A DNA stretch of 64,000 nucleotides from Reclinomonas americana ATCC 50394 (taxonomy: Eukaryota; Jakobida; Jakobea; Jakobida): NCBI GenBank assembly GCA_048213135.1, contig PS015010.1:620001-684000 (forward strand), written 5' to 3'. The translations under genes were made by a program, and so were the position numbers. Shown here piece after piece: positions 25,185 through 32,577 of the stretch; position 1 is the first letter of the stretch, and every line of letters starts with the position of its first letter. The notes under the pieces are model-generated. The model worked only from the letters and a program-made list of their open reading frames with translations. It ran no database searches and was not told the origin of the DNA.

Positions 25185-26663
25185 CTATTCCGTGATGATG
25201 GTTTGTCGTTTTAACTGGTGCAGTTTTTCAATATCTTCTCTCGTGTGCTGAAGGATGTCCGCGTCGGTGGTCAGTGATAGAATTTCACCGGCTGTTGCTA
25301 CCATATCATTATACCGCTCTTCATCAAATTCATCCTTATTCCCGGCAAACCAGCTTGCTTCGAGGTAATTGCAAAGTGTCAATACTCTTTCTATAGGATA
25401 ATCGGCAGCGGTGCGTATATCCAGGGCTTCCCTGTACCAGGCTAAGGCCTTATCGTAGTTATCACTGTGCAGGGCTTGCGGGTATTGGGTATACGCATTG
25501 CCCATACTATGGCAGATCATGGCAAACTCATACGGGTAGTCGACTTTGTTATAAAAATTCAACGCTTCGTTAAAAGAAGAAACGGAAACCGCGGCCCACA
25601 CGCTTTTCTTTTTGATATCATCCGGTATCTGGGCATATACAATGCCCAACTGGTGCTGTATGTCAGCGAACACATCGGGGACCGTATCCCTGGTGAAAAC
25701 GGCCAGTGCATGCTGGTAGCTTTGCATGGCCTGCCTGTAAAATTGCGGGTTGCCGTTTTTAGCCCAGGTCTGCAATAAATTCGCTTTGCCCAGGTGCGCC
25801 TGTGCCGCCAGTTCCGGCAGGTCTGCTTCTTCAAATATCTTAATGGCCCTGTTGCTATAGCCCAGCGCCTCACTGAAACTATCGCTGATGGTCGCTATAT
25901 AAGCAGCGTCGTTGAGCAGTAATGCCGCTTCTGTAAAACGGTTACGGGCTTCATACCAGGAAAGGCATTCCCACAACATTGATTTCAGTTTTTCAACCAG
26001 GGTTTTGTCGTACGGAACGGTTATTTTCTTCATCCATACAGCGCATAACGTGGTCTTTAACGCGATACCTGCTTCTTCGGGCAGGCCTGCAAATAAATTT
26101 TGCAGGATAATGTTTTCGGCTGCATCGTACCGTCCGCAATCCAGGTTAAATAATGCATAATGGTTGGCCGTAAATGCTTTGTACAGGTCGCCCGGGGCAT
26201 GGGCCAATGCGGTGTCATACAGGTCATTGACATTTTGGGCATATGTTGTTTGCTGCTGGTGCCCGTAATGCCAGGCTACCGCTTTGTTGTGTATATTGAT
26301 ATAGCCTGTTTCCGCAAGTTCAAGATCATCTATAGCAACACCATGCTGTAAGCGGTTGAGCAGATCAGCCGGCTTCCATAGGCGGGTATTTTTTTGCAAA
26401 AGAGGGTAGGCCGCCTCATAATTGCTCAGCCGGGCATAGATCACTCCCAATGTAATGTCCTTGCTGAATGGGAATATAGGGAATAAGACCGGCGGCTGGC
26501 GATTCTTCCAGTCCGGAAGCACCAGTACCTCATCGGATACCAGCATATCGGCGTCCGGCATTGTCTCGTCAACTAAGATGGCCACTTCATTCAGCCTGGG
26601 CTGAAGGCTGATGAGTTCCTGCAGCTCTCGCTGATGTTCAGTTGTAACAGAAATTAAAATCAT
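25185..26663 (-). CDS. TPR-repeat protein of the hydrogenase operon
   Basis: 492 residues from ATG 26663. Residues 1-60 are a small alpha-beta region; from about residue 70 on it is helical with TPR-like pairs (ITLGVIYARLSNYEAAYPLL, AYIATISDSFSEALGYSNRAI, AMICHSMGNAYTQYP, NYDKALAWYREALDI). No signal peptide. TPR proteins are protein-docking scaffolds. From memory, TPR proteins also sit in group 2a hydrogenase loci of other phyla, so a role in assembling or tethering the enzyme is likely but unproven. Separated from hypA by 2 bases. Confidence 0.8.
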   Translation of the reverse strand: MILISVTTEHQRELQELISLQPRLNEVAILVDETMPDADMLVSDEVLVLPDWKNRQPPVLFPIFPFSKDITLGVIYARLSNYEAAYPLLQKNTRLWKPADLLNRLQHGVAIDDLELAETGYINIHNKAVAWHYGHQQQTTYAQNVNDLYDTALAHAPGDLYKAFTANHYALFNLDCGRYDAAENIILQNLFAGLPEEAGIALKTTLCAVWMKKITVPYDKTLVEKLKSMLWECLSWYEARNRFTEAALLLNDAAYIATISDSFSEALGYSNRAIKIFEEADLPELAAQAHLGKANLLQTWAKNGNPQFYRQAMQSYQHALAVFTRDTVPDVFADIQHQLGIVYAQIPDDIKKKSVWAAVSVSSFNEALNFYNKVDYPYEFAMICHSMGNAYTQYPQALHSDNYDKALAWYREALDIRTAADYPIERVLTLCNYLEASWFAGNKDEFDEERYNDMVATAGEILSLTTDADILQHTREDIEKLHQLKRQTIITE

Positions 26664-26675
26664 GGTCTTGTATCG

Positions 26676-26945
26676 TTAGTGATCCACGGGAATCTTTTTG
26701 TGTTGTCCTGGTAAAAAGAAGGCGAATGTGTCGGCCTTTGATTTTGTCGGGTAGCTATCCGGCATCAAACGGCAGATGAATTGCATCGGCTGTCTTATCC
26801 AGGCGAATACCAGTAATATCCGCCACCTTTCTTTTTGCGTAAATACATTGGCTATAACGGCCGTATCCCTGAGCCATTTATCATTTTGCAGGAAATGCAG
26901 ATCGCTGCTGTTGCCCGAAAAGTCGGTAAAGACGATGTTCAGCAT
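26676..26945 (-). CDS. Small unassigned protein, paralogue of the one at 28575
   Basis: 89 residues from ATG 26945, 1 base after the stop of the endopeptidase gene. I do not recognise a known domain. Its core DLHFLQNDKWLRDTAVIANV then RWRILLVFAWIRQPMQFICR aligns closely with DISFYDDDFWLQDTVVIENV and EWNIFLVFAHHLLPLKFIKR of the protein at 28575-28934. The shared pattern is D[LI].F..D..WL.DT.VI.NV......W.I.LVFA....P..FI.R. It reads as a cytoplasmic beta-rich fold with a basic C-terminus. Operon position points to a dedicated job in hydrogenase maturation or in control of it. Confidence 0.8.
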   Translation of the reverse strand: MLNIVFTDFSGNSSDLHFLQNDKWLRDTAVIANVFTQKERWRILLVFAWIRQPMQFICRLMPDSYPTKSKADTFAFFLPGQHKKIPVDH

Positions 26946-26946
26946 A

Positions 26947-27744
26947 TCACTTCAATGTTACGGTTAGTATTTTCATTCGTTCATCCGCGATAAAAGGCAG
27001 GTACCTGTCACCGTTATCCAGTTCGTTATCCAGTATCAGTTCCTGTATGGATATGCTCCTGTCGCCATCACCATTCTTGTATTTCAGCATACTCATATTG
27101 GTTTTATGCAAACTTTTGAACAGGTCGTCATATTGTGAAACGATCAGCATACTGCCTTTCTGCGGGTAATAAACCCAGTTGACCTGGGCCGCGTTCTCAA
27201 ACAAACAGCCGGCGATGTGCACAGGTACGATCAAGTGCCCGTTTATGACGGCCATACCGGTTTTTTGCTGTTCGGCCGGGATCTCTTTCATGATCAGCCC
27301 GGCTACTTTATCTCCCGCGGTCCTGACTTCTTCGCTCAGCCGGATCTCCAGCCGGGTATCATCCACCGCTACCAGGTATACGGTAATGTCTTCGGGATAA
27401 TCGCTGCCCATGATCTTTTTAGCGTAACTCAGGGCCTGGTCCCATTTCAGGCTGTGCAGGAAAACCATAGGATCATCCTGCGGTGCCGACATCACTTCGC
27501 TGGCGGGTACTTTGTATAAGGTACCGGGTTTTTCACCGGTATTAAGCACCGCATCTACCAGTATTATTTTTTGATGCCCCTTTAGCTGGAAAAGCAGTTC
27601 AAAGGCCCCGGTGCCCATGTCGATAACCGTAATATGCTCATTGTTGTGCAGTTGTTTCTTTAATTCATCGATTACGTAAATGCCTACGGCATCGTCGCTG
27701 CGGCAGGGGTTGCCAAAACCCATTATGGCTGTCTTTACTGTCAT
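26947..27744 (-). CDS. [NiFe]-hydrogenase maturation endopeptidase with a C-terminal extension
   Basis: 265 residues from ATG 27744; the family is usually about 150-165. Residues 1-155 are the HyaD/HybD-type protease that removes the C-terminal tail of the large subunit after nickel insertion: MGFGNPCRSDDAVGIYV with D18, ILVDAV with D64 and FLHSLKW with H97 as the nickel-sensing ligands. Residues about 160-265 form an added region (GMAVINGHLIVPVHIAGC, NWVYYPQKGSMLIVS, then ISIQELILDN) of no family I can name. It is the first gene of the minus-strand operon and its substrate should be the 15-residue tail of HupL. Confidence 0.9.
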   Translation of the reverse strand: MTVKTAIMGFGNPCRSDDAVGIYVIDELKKQLHNNEHITVIDMGTGAFELLFQLKGHQKIILVDAVLNTGEKPGTLYKVPASEVMSAPQDDPMVFLHSLKWDQALSYAKKIMGSDYPEDITVYLVAVDDTRLEIRLSEEVRTAGDKVAGLIMKEIPAEQQKTGMAVINGHLIVPVHIAGCLFENAAQVNWVYYPQKGSMLIVSQYDDLFKSLHKTNMSMLKYKNGDGDRSISIQELILDNELDNGDRYLPFIADERMKILTVTLK

Positions 27745-27791
27745 GTGATTGTCAATGTTAGGAAATTGGAATTAGAAAGCCTTCCATATAT

Positions 27792-27809
27792 TTAGAAAAT
27801 ATTTTCTAA
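27792..27809. promoter_or_regulatory. Perfect 18-bp palindrome, predicted TetR operator (maturation operon / TetR intergenic)
   Basis: TTAGAAAATATTTTCTAA, a perfect palindrome in the 96-base gap between the divergent endopeptidase and TetR genes. Two near-identical copies precede hupS (29772-29789, 29791-29808). A half-site TTAGAAAG lies at 27772-27779. Binding by the adjacent TetR proteins is inferred. Confidence 0.75.
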
Positions 27810-27840
27810 CTTCAGAATCTGCCAGCCAATTAAATACGGT

Positions 27841-28458
27841 ATGAAACCCACGAAACAGCATATATTGGATAAAGCGCTTAGATTATTTAACCAGAACGGT
27901 TTTGTAAACGTACGCCTCCAGCATATAGCTGACGCTGCCTTCGTAAGCGTTGGTCACCTGGCCTATCATTTTAAGAATAAGGAGGCGATTATCGATGCAC
28001 TGTACAACAGCCTGCAGAAGGAGTTACAGCAAATATTGAACAGGTATATATCAGCTCCTTTGTTTGCGGATATCAACGGTCTTTGGATGGCCCATTATGA
28101 CCTGCAGGAGAAATTCAGTTTTTTTTACCTGGATACACTTGAGATTGTCCGCAACCACGCTGCCATAGGGAAGAAATATGAGCAGCAGGTCTCATGGCAG
28201 GCATCGCAATATCAAATGATATTGCAGTTCAGTATTGCCCGGGGATCGGTGATTCCCCTTACCGGTTCGCAGATGCAGCATATAACCTGGCTTATTCATA
28301 ATACCATCGTTACTTATAAATATCAATGCAGCATCCAGGGTACATCCTGCCATATGCAACACTACTCCGACCTGCTTTGGGGAATAATTACGCCTTATTT
28401 TACAGATATGGGGCGGGATGAGTATAACCATCTGGAGCTGCTTCCTGAAAAGGGGTAA
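27841..28458 (+). CDS. TetR/AcrR-family regulator 1 of the hydrogenase locus
   Basis: 205 residues from ATG 27841. The N-terminal TetR helix-turn-helix is clear (KQHILDKALRLFNQNGFVNV then IADAAFVSVGHLAYHFKNKE). The C-terminal ligand-binding region is unlike well-known groups. The recognition helix region VSVGHLAYHF nearly equals that of the second regulator (ISVGNLAYHY), suggesting both read the same palindrome. It is divergent from the maturation operon with the palindrome between them, so it probably controls itself and that operon, and by the shared operators also hupSL. The ligand is unknown. Confidence 0.85.
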   Translation: MKPTKQHILDKALRLFNQNGFVNVRLQHIADAAFVSVGHLAYHFKNKEAIIDALYNSLQKELQQILNRYISAPLFADINGLWMAHYDLQEKFSFFYLDTLEIVRNHAAIGKKYEQQVSWQASQYQMILQFSIARGSVIPLTGSQMQHITWLIHNTIVTYKYQCSIQGTSCHMQHYSDLLWGIITPYFTDMGRDEYNHLELLPEKG

Positions 28459-28574
28459 GAGCAGGTTGCGTGTGCCTGGCCGGGTTTAAAGTACAGGTTC
28501 TGACTGCCGTATTGCGGGAGGAAAGGAATGATATCTTTATTGAATTAAATATTATTTTTAGGAAAAATTACCTG

Positions 28575-28934
28575 ATGTCTTTGAGTTGCAAAATAGATGA
28601 TGTACTGTATGGACAGATGCTTGACTATATGCAAACCTTAATGCAGGCCGATGTGCAGGGCGATGTAACCGATATCAGTTTTTACGATGATGATTTCTGG
28701 CTGCAGGATACCGTGGTGATCGAGAATGTGGAATACAGAAACGGTGAGTGGAATATCTTTTTGGTATTTGCCCATCATTTATTGCCTTTGAAATTCATTA
28801 AAAGAAAGATTAAAAACTTTGCCTGCCCTAAAAAGGCGGCGTTAACGGCTCATTATATGCGCAGGCTGGCCGCAAAGGACCAGCGCGGCACTTTGCAGGT
28901 CAACATGGGATTATTAACCATCAACTTCAGCTGA
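28575..28934 (+). CDS. Small unassigned protein, paralogue of the one at 26676
   Basis: 119 residues from ATG 28575; the frame extends to a GTG at 28470 but that N-terminus has no counterpart in the paralogue. Core residues about 35-80 match the 89-residue protein at 26676-26945 (DTVVIENV versus DTAVIANV; IFLVFA versus ILLVFA; LKFIKR versus MQFICR). The C-terminus is basic and adds ALTAHYMRRLAAKDQ. It sits between the two TetR genes, 1 base from the second, so it is probably co-expressed with a regulator. Possible co-regulator, anti-repressor or maturation factor; no function is assigned. Confidence 0.75.
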   Translation: MSLSCKIDDVLYGQMLDYMQTLMQADVQGDVTDISFYDDDFWLQDTVVIENVEYRNGEWNIFLVFAHHLLPLKFIKRKIKNFACPKKAALTAHYMRRLAAKDQRGTLQVNMGLLTINFS

Positions 28935-28935
28935 A

Positions 28936-29547
28936 ATGCAGAGTACGAAACTTAAGATAGTGCAGGTGAGCGAGCAGCTTTTTTTTGAGCTGGGCATCGC
29001 CAACGTACGGCTTCAGCAAATTGCGGATGCCGCGGATATCAGCGTGGGTAACCTGGCCTATCACTATAATAATAAGGAGGCGATTGTTTTTGCCGTGTAT
29101 GAAAATCTGTTTACACAGCTTTCCAATATCTTATCACAGTTCATTGTACACCAGGAACTGGATGGTTTCGACAAACAGTTTAGCGCCCTCTACCATTTTT
29201 ACAATGAAAATAACTTTACCTACAATAACCAGTGGGAGATCGGGAGAAACTATCCTGAGATACAGAACGAATGGTTAAGTACTATGAACAAAATAATGCT
29301 GCAATTCAAAAAGCGGCTGGAGTTCAATGTAAAAAGCGGTTACCTGAAACCGGAGCTTTACAAAGGCGCACATGATATACTGGCGCAAAACCTTTCTTTG
29401 TTATCGCATTCTATCCTGCCCCAGCTGCTGCTGCGGAAAAAAGTGGTGAAGGAAAGTGAATATAAAAAACTGCTGTGGTCATTGCTGATCCCCGTTTTTA
29501 CTGAAAAAGGGAAAACTTTTTTCGACAGCCAGGTCTCGCAGTATTAG
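28936..29547 (+). CDS. TetR/AcrR-family regulator 2 of the hydrogenase locus
   Basis: 203 residues from ATG 28936, 1 base after the small-protein stop. TetR helix-turn-helix: KLKIVQVSEQLFFELGIANV then IADAADISVGNLAYHYNNKEA. It is a paralogue of the regulator at 27841 along its length in the DNA-binding part and more divergent in the sensor part, which suggests the same DNA site but a different signal. It lies upstream of hupSL, whose promoter region carries two copies of the palindrome. Confidence 0.85.
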   Translation: MQSTKLKIVQVSEQLFFELGIANVRLQQIADAADISVGNLAYHYNNKEAIVFAVYENLFTQLSNILSQFIVHQELDGFDKQFSALYHFYNENNFTYNNQWEIGRNYPEIQNEWLSTMNKIMLQFKKRLEFNVKSGYLKPELYKGAHDILAQNLSLLSHSILPQLLLRKKVVKESEYKKLLWSLLIPVFTEKGKTFFDSQVSQY

Positions 29548-29771
29548 ATGTTGGATTCTATGCTGTCCTTCTCCGTGGGCGCTGCCGGACAGCAGTATCT
29601 CCCCTGGAATATGCCGTCATGCTGACTGTGTTCAGAAATTAGTATGAGATTACTTACCCCAAAAAACGGGGTACCTCCTCTATGAATAATTGTTTATTTA
29701 TGCAAGGACCAGTATTTTTTTTGGCCGGAAGTGCTTGCTTTCCTGCCATGGGGCGGGCAATGGAAACTATT
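29548..29771. other. Leader region upstream of the hupS operators
   Basis: Part of the 303-base gap before hupS. It contains a stem TGCTGTCC (29561-29568) / GGACAGCA (29587-29594) without a T-run, and a smaller TACCCC/GGGGTA hairpin (29655-29673). Either may end the TetR2 transcript, but neither is a textbook terminator. No open frame. Confidence 0.4.
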
Positions 29772-29789
29772 TTAGAAAATATTTTCTAT
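29772..29789. promoter_or_regulatory. Predicted TetR operator O1 upstream of hupS
   Basis: TTAGAAAATATTTTCTAT: identical to the palindrome at 27792 except the last base, so the inner 16 bases are a perfect palindrome. It lies 62 bases before the hupS ATG and 19 bases centre-to-centre from the second copy. Confidence 0.75.
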
Positions 29790-29790
29790 T

Positions 29791-29808
29791 TTAGAAATAA
29801 TTTTCTAA
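29791..29808. promoter_or_regulatory. Predicted TetR operator O2 upstream of hupS
   Basis: TTAGAAATAATTTTCTAA: the outer 7 bases of each arm match the palindrome at 27792, and only the two central base pairs break symmetry. Its right end runs into TAATTTGG, a possible -7 element, so binding would cover the promoter. Confidence 0.72.
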
Positions 29809-29850
29809 TTTGGTCTGGTATTTTTTATTCAAACAAAAAAACGATTGCTT

Positions 29851-30813
29851 ATGGCTAACGTACTATGGCTTCAGGGTGGTGCCTGCAGCGGTAACACAAT
29901 GTCCTTTCTGAATGCGGAGGAACCAACGGTGGTAGAGCTGATTGTGGATTTTGGCGTGAATATCCTCTGGCATCCTTCCATTGGCCTGGAAATAGGTCAC
30001 CAGGTAACCGACCTGCTCAATGACATTATCGCGGGAAAAGTTCAGATGGACATTTTTGTGTATGAAGGCTCCATCATTGAAGGCCCTAACGGCACCGGTA
30101 CCATGAACTACTTTTGCGACCGGCCCATGAAAGACTGGGTAAGGGAGCTTTCTAAGGTTGCCGGTTATGTTGTAGCCATTGGCGACTGCGCCACATATGG
30201 CGGCATACCTGCAGTAGCGCCCAATCCAAGCGAAAGCACCGGGATGCAGTTCCTGAAACGGCAGAAAGGAGGCTTCCTGGGAGCCAATTACGTAAGCAAA
30301 GGCGGTCTGCCTGTAATCAATATTCCGGGTTGCCCGGCTCACCCCGACTGGATAACGCAAATACTTGTGGCCATCGCCACGGGCAGGATAAAAGATGTGC
30401 TGATTGATGAATTCCATCGCCCCAAAACTTTCTTCACCGATTTCGTTCAAACAGGTTGTCCCAACGTAACCAATTTCGCCCAAAAAGTAAATGGCGGCTT
30501 TGGAAAAAGAGGCAATGGCTGTTTGTTTTATGAGGTGGGCTGCCGCGGTCCAATGACCAGGGCCAGTTGCAACAGGATACTCTGGAACCGGACCAGCAGC
30601 AAAACAAGGGCGAATCATCCCTGCCTGGGATGTACGGAGCCCGGCTTCCCGCATAATGACCTGGCAAAAGGCAGTGTGTTCAAAACAATGAAATACCTGG
30701 GCGTAATACCGAAAGAAGTGCCTGCCGGCCAATCGGGCCTTGGCTATTTTATCAAGGCGGGTATTGAAAAGGTGTGGCCGGCCAATACCGCGATCCAGGA
30801 AGGAAGTAAATAA
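29851..30813 (+). CDS. hupS: Uptake [NiFe]-hydrogenase small subunit (group 2a-like)
   Basis: 320 residues from ATG 29851 (an upstream TTG gives only two extra residues). Electron-transfer subunit. It starts MANVLWLQGGACSGNTMSFL with no Tat signal, as in the cytoplasmic cyanobacterial HupS and actinobacterial Huc enzymes. Cluster ligands are visible in GGACSGN, IGDCATYGG, NIPGCPAHPDW and the C-terminal HPCLGCTEPGFPH. IEGPNGTG and the GCRGPMTRASCNRILWNRTSSKTR segment are hallmarks of group 2a by my recollection. It oxidises H2 together with HupL. The gene follows two predicted TetR operators. Confidence 0.93.
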   Translation: MANVLWLQGGACSGNTMSFLNAEEPTVVELIVDFGVNILWHPSIGLEIGHQVTDLLNDIIAGKVQMDIFVYEGSIIEGPNGTGTMNYFCDRPMKDWVRELSKVAGYVVAIGDCATYGGIPAVAPNPSESTGMQFLKRQKGGFLGANYVSKGGLPVINIPGCPAHPDWITQILVAIATGRIKDVLIDEFHRPKTFFTDFVQTGCPNVTNFAQKVNGGFGKRGNGCLFYEVGCRGPMTRASCNRILWNRTSSKTRANHPCLGCTEPGFPHNDLAKGSVFKTMKYLGVIPKEVPAGQSGLGYFIKAGIEKVWPANTAIQEGSK

Positions 30814-30839
30814 ATCATCACAACAATAAACAACGAATA

Positions 30840-32438
30840 ATGTCAACAGTAAAACAGTTAAATATATCACCCGTTGGTCGTGTAGAAGGCGACCTCGATG
30901 TAAAAGTGTACCTCGAAAATGGCGTAGTGACCAGGGCGCATACGCAAGCCGCCATGTTCAGGGGATTTGAAAGGATTATGCAGGGCAAGGATCCGCAAAG
31001 CGGTCTTATCGTTACACCCCGTATCTGTGGTATTTGTGGTGGTTCTCACCTGTACTGCGCCTCCAGTGCACTGGATACTGCCATGAAGACGCAATTGCCG
31101 CCCAACGCGTTATTATTAAGAGCACTGGGACAGGCTACCGAAACGATACAAAGTATCCCGCGCTGGTTTTATGCCATTTTCGCTACGGATATGGCCAATA
31201 AAAAATTCGCCAACAAAAAATTATACGATGAGGTGGTAAAGCGGTTTGCTGCTTACGTAGGTACATCATTTCAAAGCGGCGTAACGGCAAGTGGCCGCCC
31301 GGTGGAAGTTTATGCATTATTTGGCGGGCAGTGGCCCCACAGCAGTTATATGGTGCCCGGCGGAGTAATGTGTGCACCTACGCTGAAGGATATTACCAGG
31401 GCGCATGCCATCATGAATCAATTCAGGAACGACTGGCTGGAGACCACCTGGCTTGGTTGCTCTATTGAAAAATACCGGCAGGTACAAACCTGGGACGACC
31501 TGATGGCATGGGTGGATGAGAATGAAAGCCAGCGGAACAGCGATCTGGGCTTGTTTATAAGGGCTTCCCTTGAATTTGGGCTGGATAAATTCGGACAGGG
31601 GTGCGGTAACTATGTGGCATATGGCACCTACCTGCACAAGGATATGTACAATCATCCTACTGTTGAAGGAAGAAACGATGCCCTGATCAGCCCGGCAGGT
31701 TTTTATAACAGCCATACTAAGGAGTACAGGGATTTTGATCACCTCCAGATCAAAGAGCATGTGACCCATAGCTGGTACCAGGATCACAAAGCGGCACATC
31801 CGTGGGATGAACCCATTCCCACACCGGTGGCTTCACAAAACCTGGCGGATACCGATTTTAACAACAAGTACAGCTGGTCAAAAGCTCCGCGTTATATGGA
31901 CCATGCCGCGGAAGCCGGCCCGCTGAGCCGTTGCCTCATGTATGCCAAGCCCAATAACTTACCACACCAGATTAAAGATACGCTCATCAAGGATGCTTTC
32001 GATAAAATGGGACCAAGCGTGTTCCTGCGTACACTGGCACGTGTGCATGAAGCTCCCATGCTGTACGAAAAAATCGATGAATGGCTGCGCCAGATCGACC
32101 TGGACGGAGAGTTCTATATTAAGCCCGAAGAAAGGGATGGCAAAGGCTTTGGCGCCACAGAAGCTGCCAGGGGCGCACTGGCGCATTGGATAGAGATCGA
32201 AAATGGGGTGATTAAAAATTACCAGGTAATGGCGCCCACTACCTGGAATGTAGGTCCCAATGATGATGAGGGAAGAAGCGGCCCCATTGAGGCTGCCCTT
32301 GAAGGGATCGAAATTGAAGATGCCAACGACCCTGTGGAAGTGGGCATGGTGGCCCGCAGTTTTGATAGTTGTTTAGTTTGTACTGTACATGCGCATGACG
32401 CGAAAACCGGTAAGCAATTGGCAAAATTCAAATTGTGA
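30840..32438 (+). CDS. hupL: Uptake [NiFe]-hydrogenase large subunit (group 2a-like)
   Basis: 532 residues from ATG 30840. Catalytic subunit with the NiFe(CN)2CO centre. The L1 motif RICGICGGSH gives C63 and C66; the L2 motif DSCLVCTVH gives C511 and C514. Maturation should cut after H517, removing a 15-residue tail (AHDAKTGKQLAKFKL) once nickel is in place, so the locus's endopeptidase is needed. The Ser in DSC instead of the DPC of many enzymes fits group 2. No cytochrome b, Rieske protein or further Fe-S subunit follows; a terminator comes 44 bases later. Confidence 0.94.
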   Translation: MSTVKQLNISPVGRVEGDLDVKVYLENGVVTRAHTQAAMFRGFERIMQGKDPQSGLIVTPRICGICGGSHLYCASSALDTAMKTQLPPNALLLRALGQATETIQSIPRWFYAIFATDMANKKFANKKLYDEVVKRFAAYVGTSFQSGVTASGRPVEVYALFGGQWPHSSYMVPGGVMCAPTLKDITRAHAIMNQFRNDWLETTWLGCSIEKYRQVQTWDDLMAWVDENESQRNSDLGLFIRASLEFGLDKFGQGCGNYVAYGTYLHKDMYNHPTVEGRNDALISPAGFYNSHTKEYRDFDHLQIKEHVTHSWYQDHKAAHPWDEPIPTPVASQNLADTDFNNKYSWSKAPRYMDHAAEAGPLSRCLMYAKPNNLPHQIKDTLIKDAFDKMGPSVFLRTLARVHEAPMLYEKIDEWLRQIDLDGEFYIKPEERDGKGFGATEAARGALAHWIEIENGVIKNYQVMAPTTWNVGPNDDEGRSGPIEAALEGIEIEDANDPVEVGMVARSFDSCLVCTVHAHDAKTGKQLAKFKL

Positions 32439-32482
32439 TCCGGGCAGAAATTTGATACTGACCCATTAAAATGTCTGCGAAA

Positions 32483-32510
32483 ACTCCCCCGACCTTTCGG
32501 GGGAGTTCTA
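32483..32510 (+). terminator. Intrinsic terminator after hupL
   Basis: Perfect 10-bp stem ACTCCCCCGA (32483-32492) / TCGGGGGAGT (32497-32506), loop CCTT, followed by TCTATT. It marks hupSL as a two-gene transcriptional end. Confidence 0.85.
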
Positions 32511-32527
32511 TTGATACAGGAACCGTG

Positions 32528-32535
32528 TATCTTTG
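32528..32535 (+). promoter_or_regulatory. -7 box TATCTTTG upstream of map
   Basis: Perfect TAnnTTTG, 42 bases before the map ATG and just after the hupL terminator. The -33 element is not clear. Confidence 0.4.
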
Positions 32536-32577
32536 CTGATCGGTAGCTGATCCTGAAAAACAGCCCGACCGACCGGT

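Noticed and set aside
29655-29673. Terminator after the second TetR gene
   Set aside because: The TACCCC/GGGGTA stem is only 6 bp and no T-run follows on the plus strand; too weak to call.
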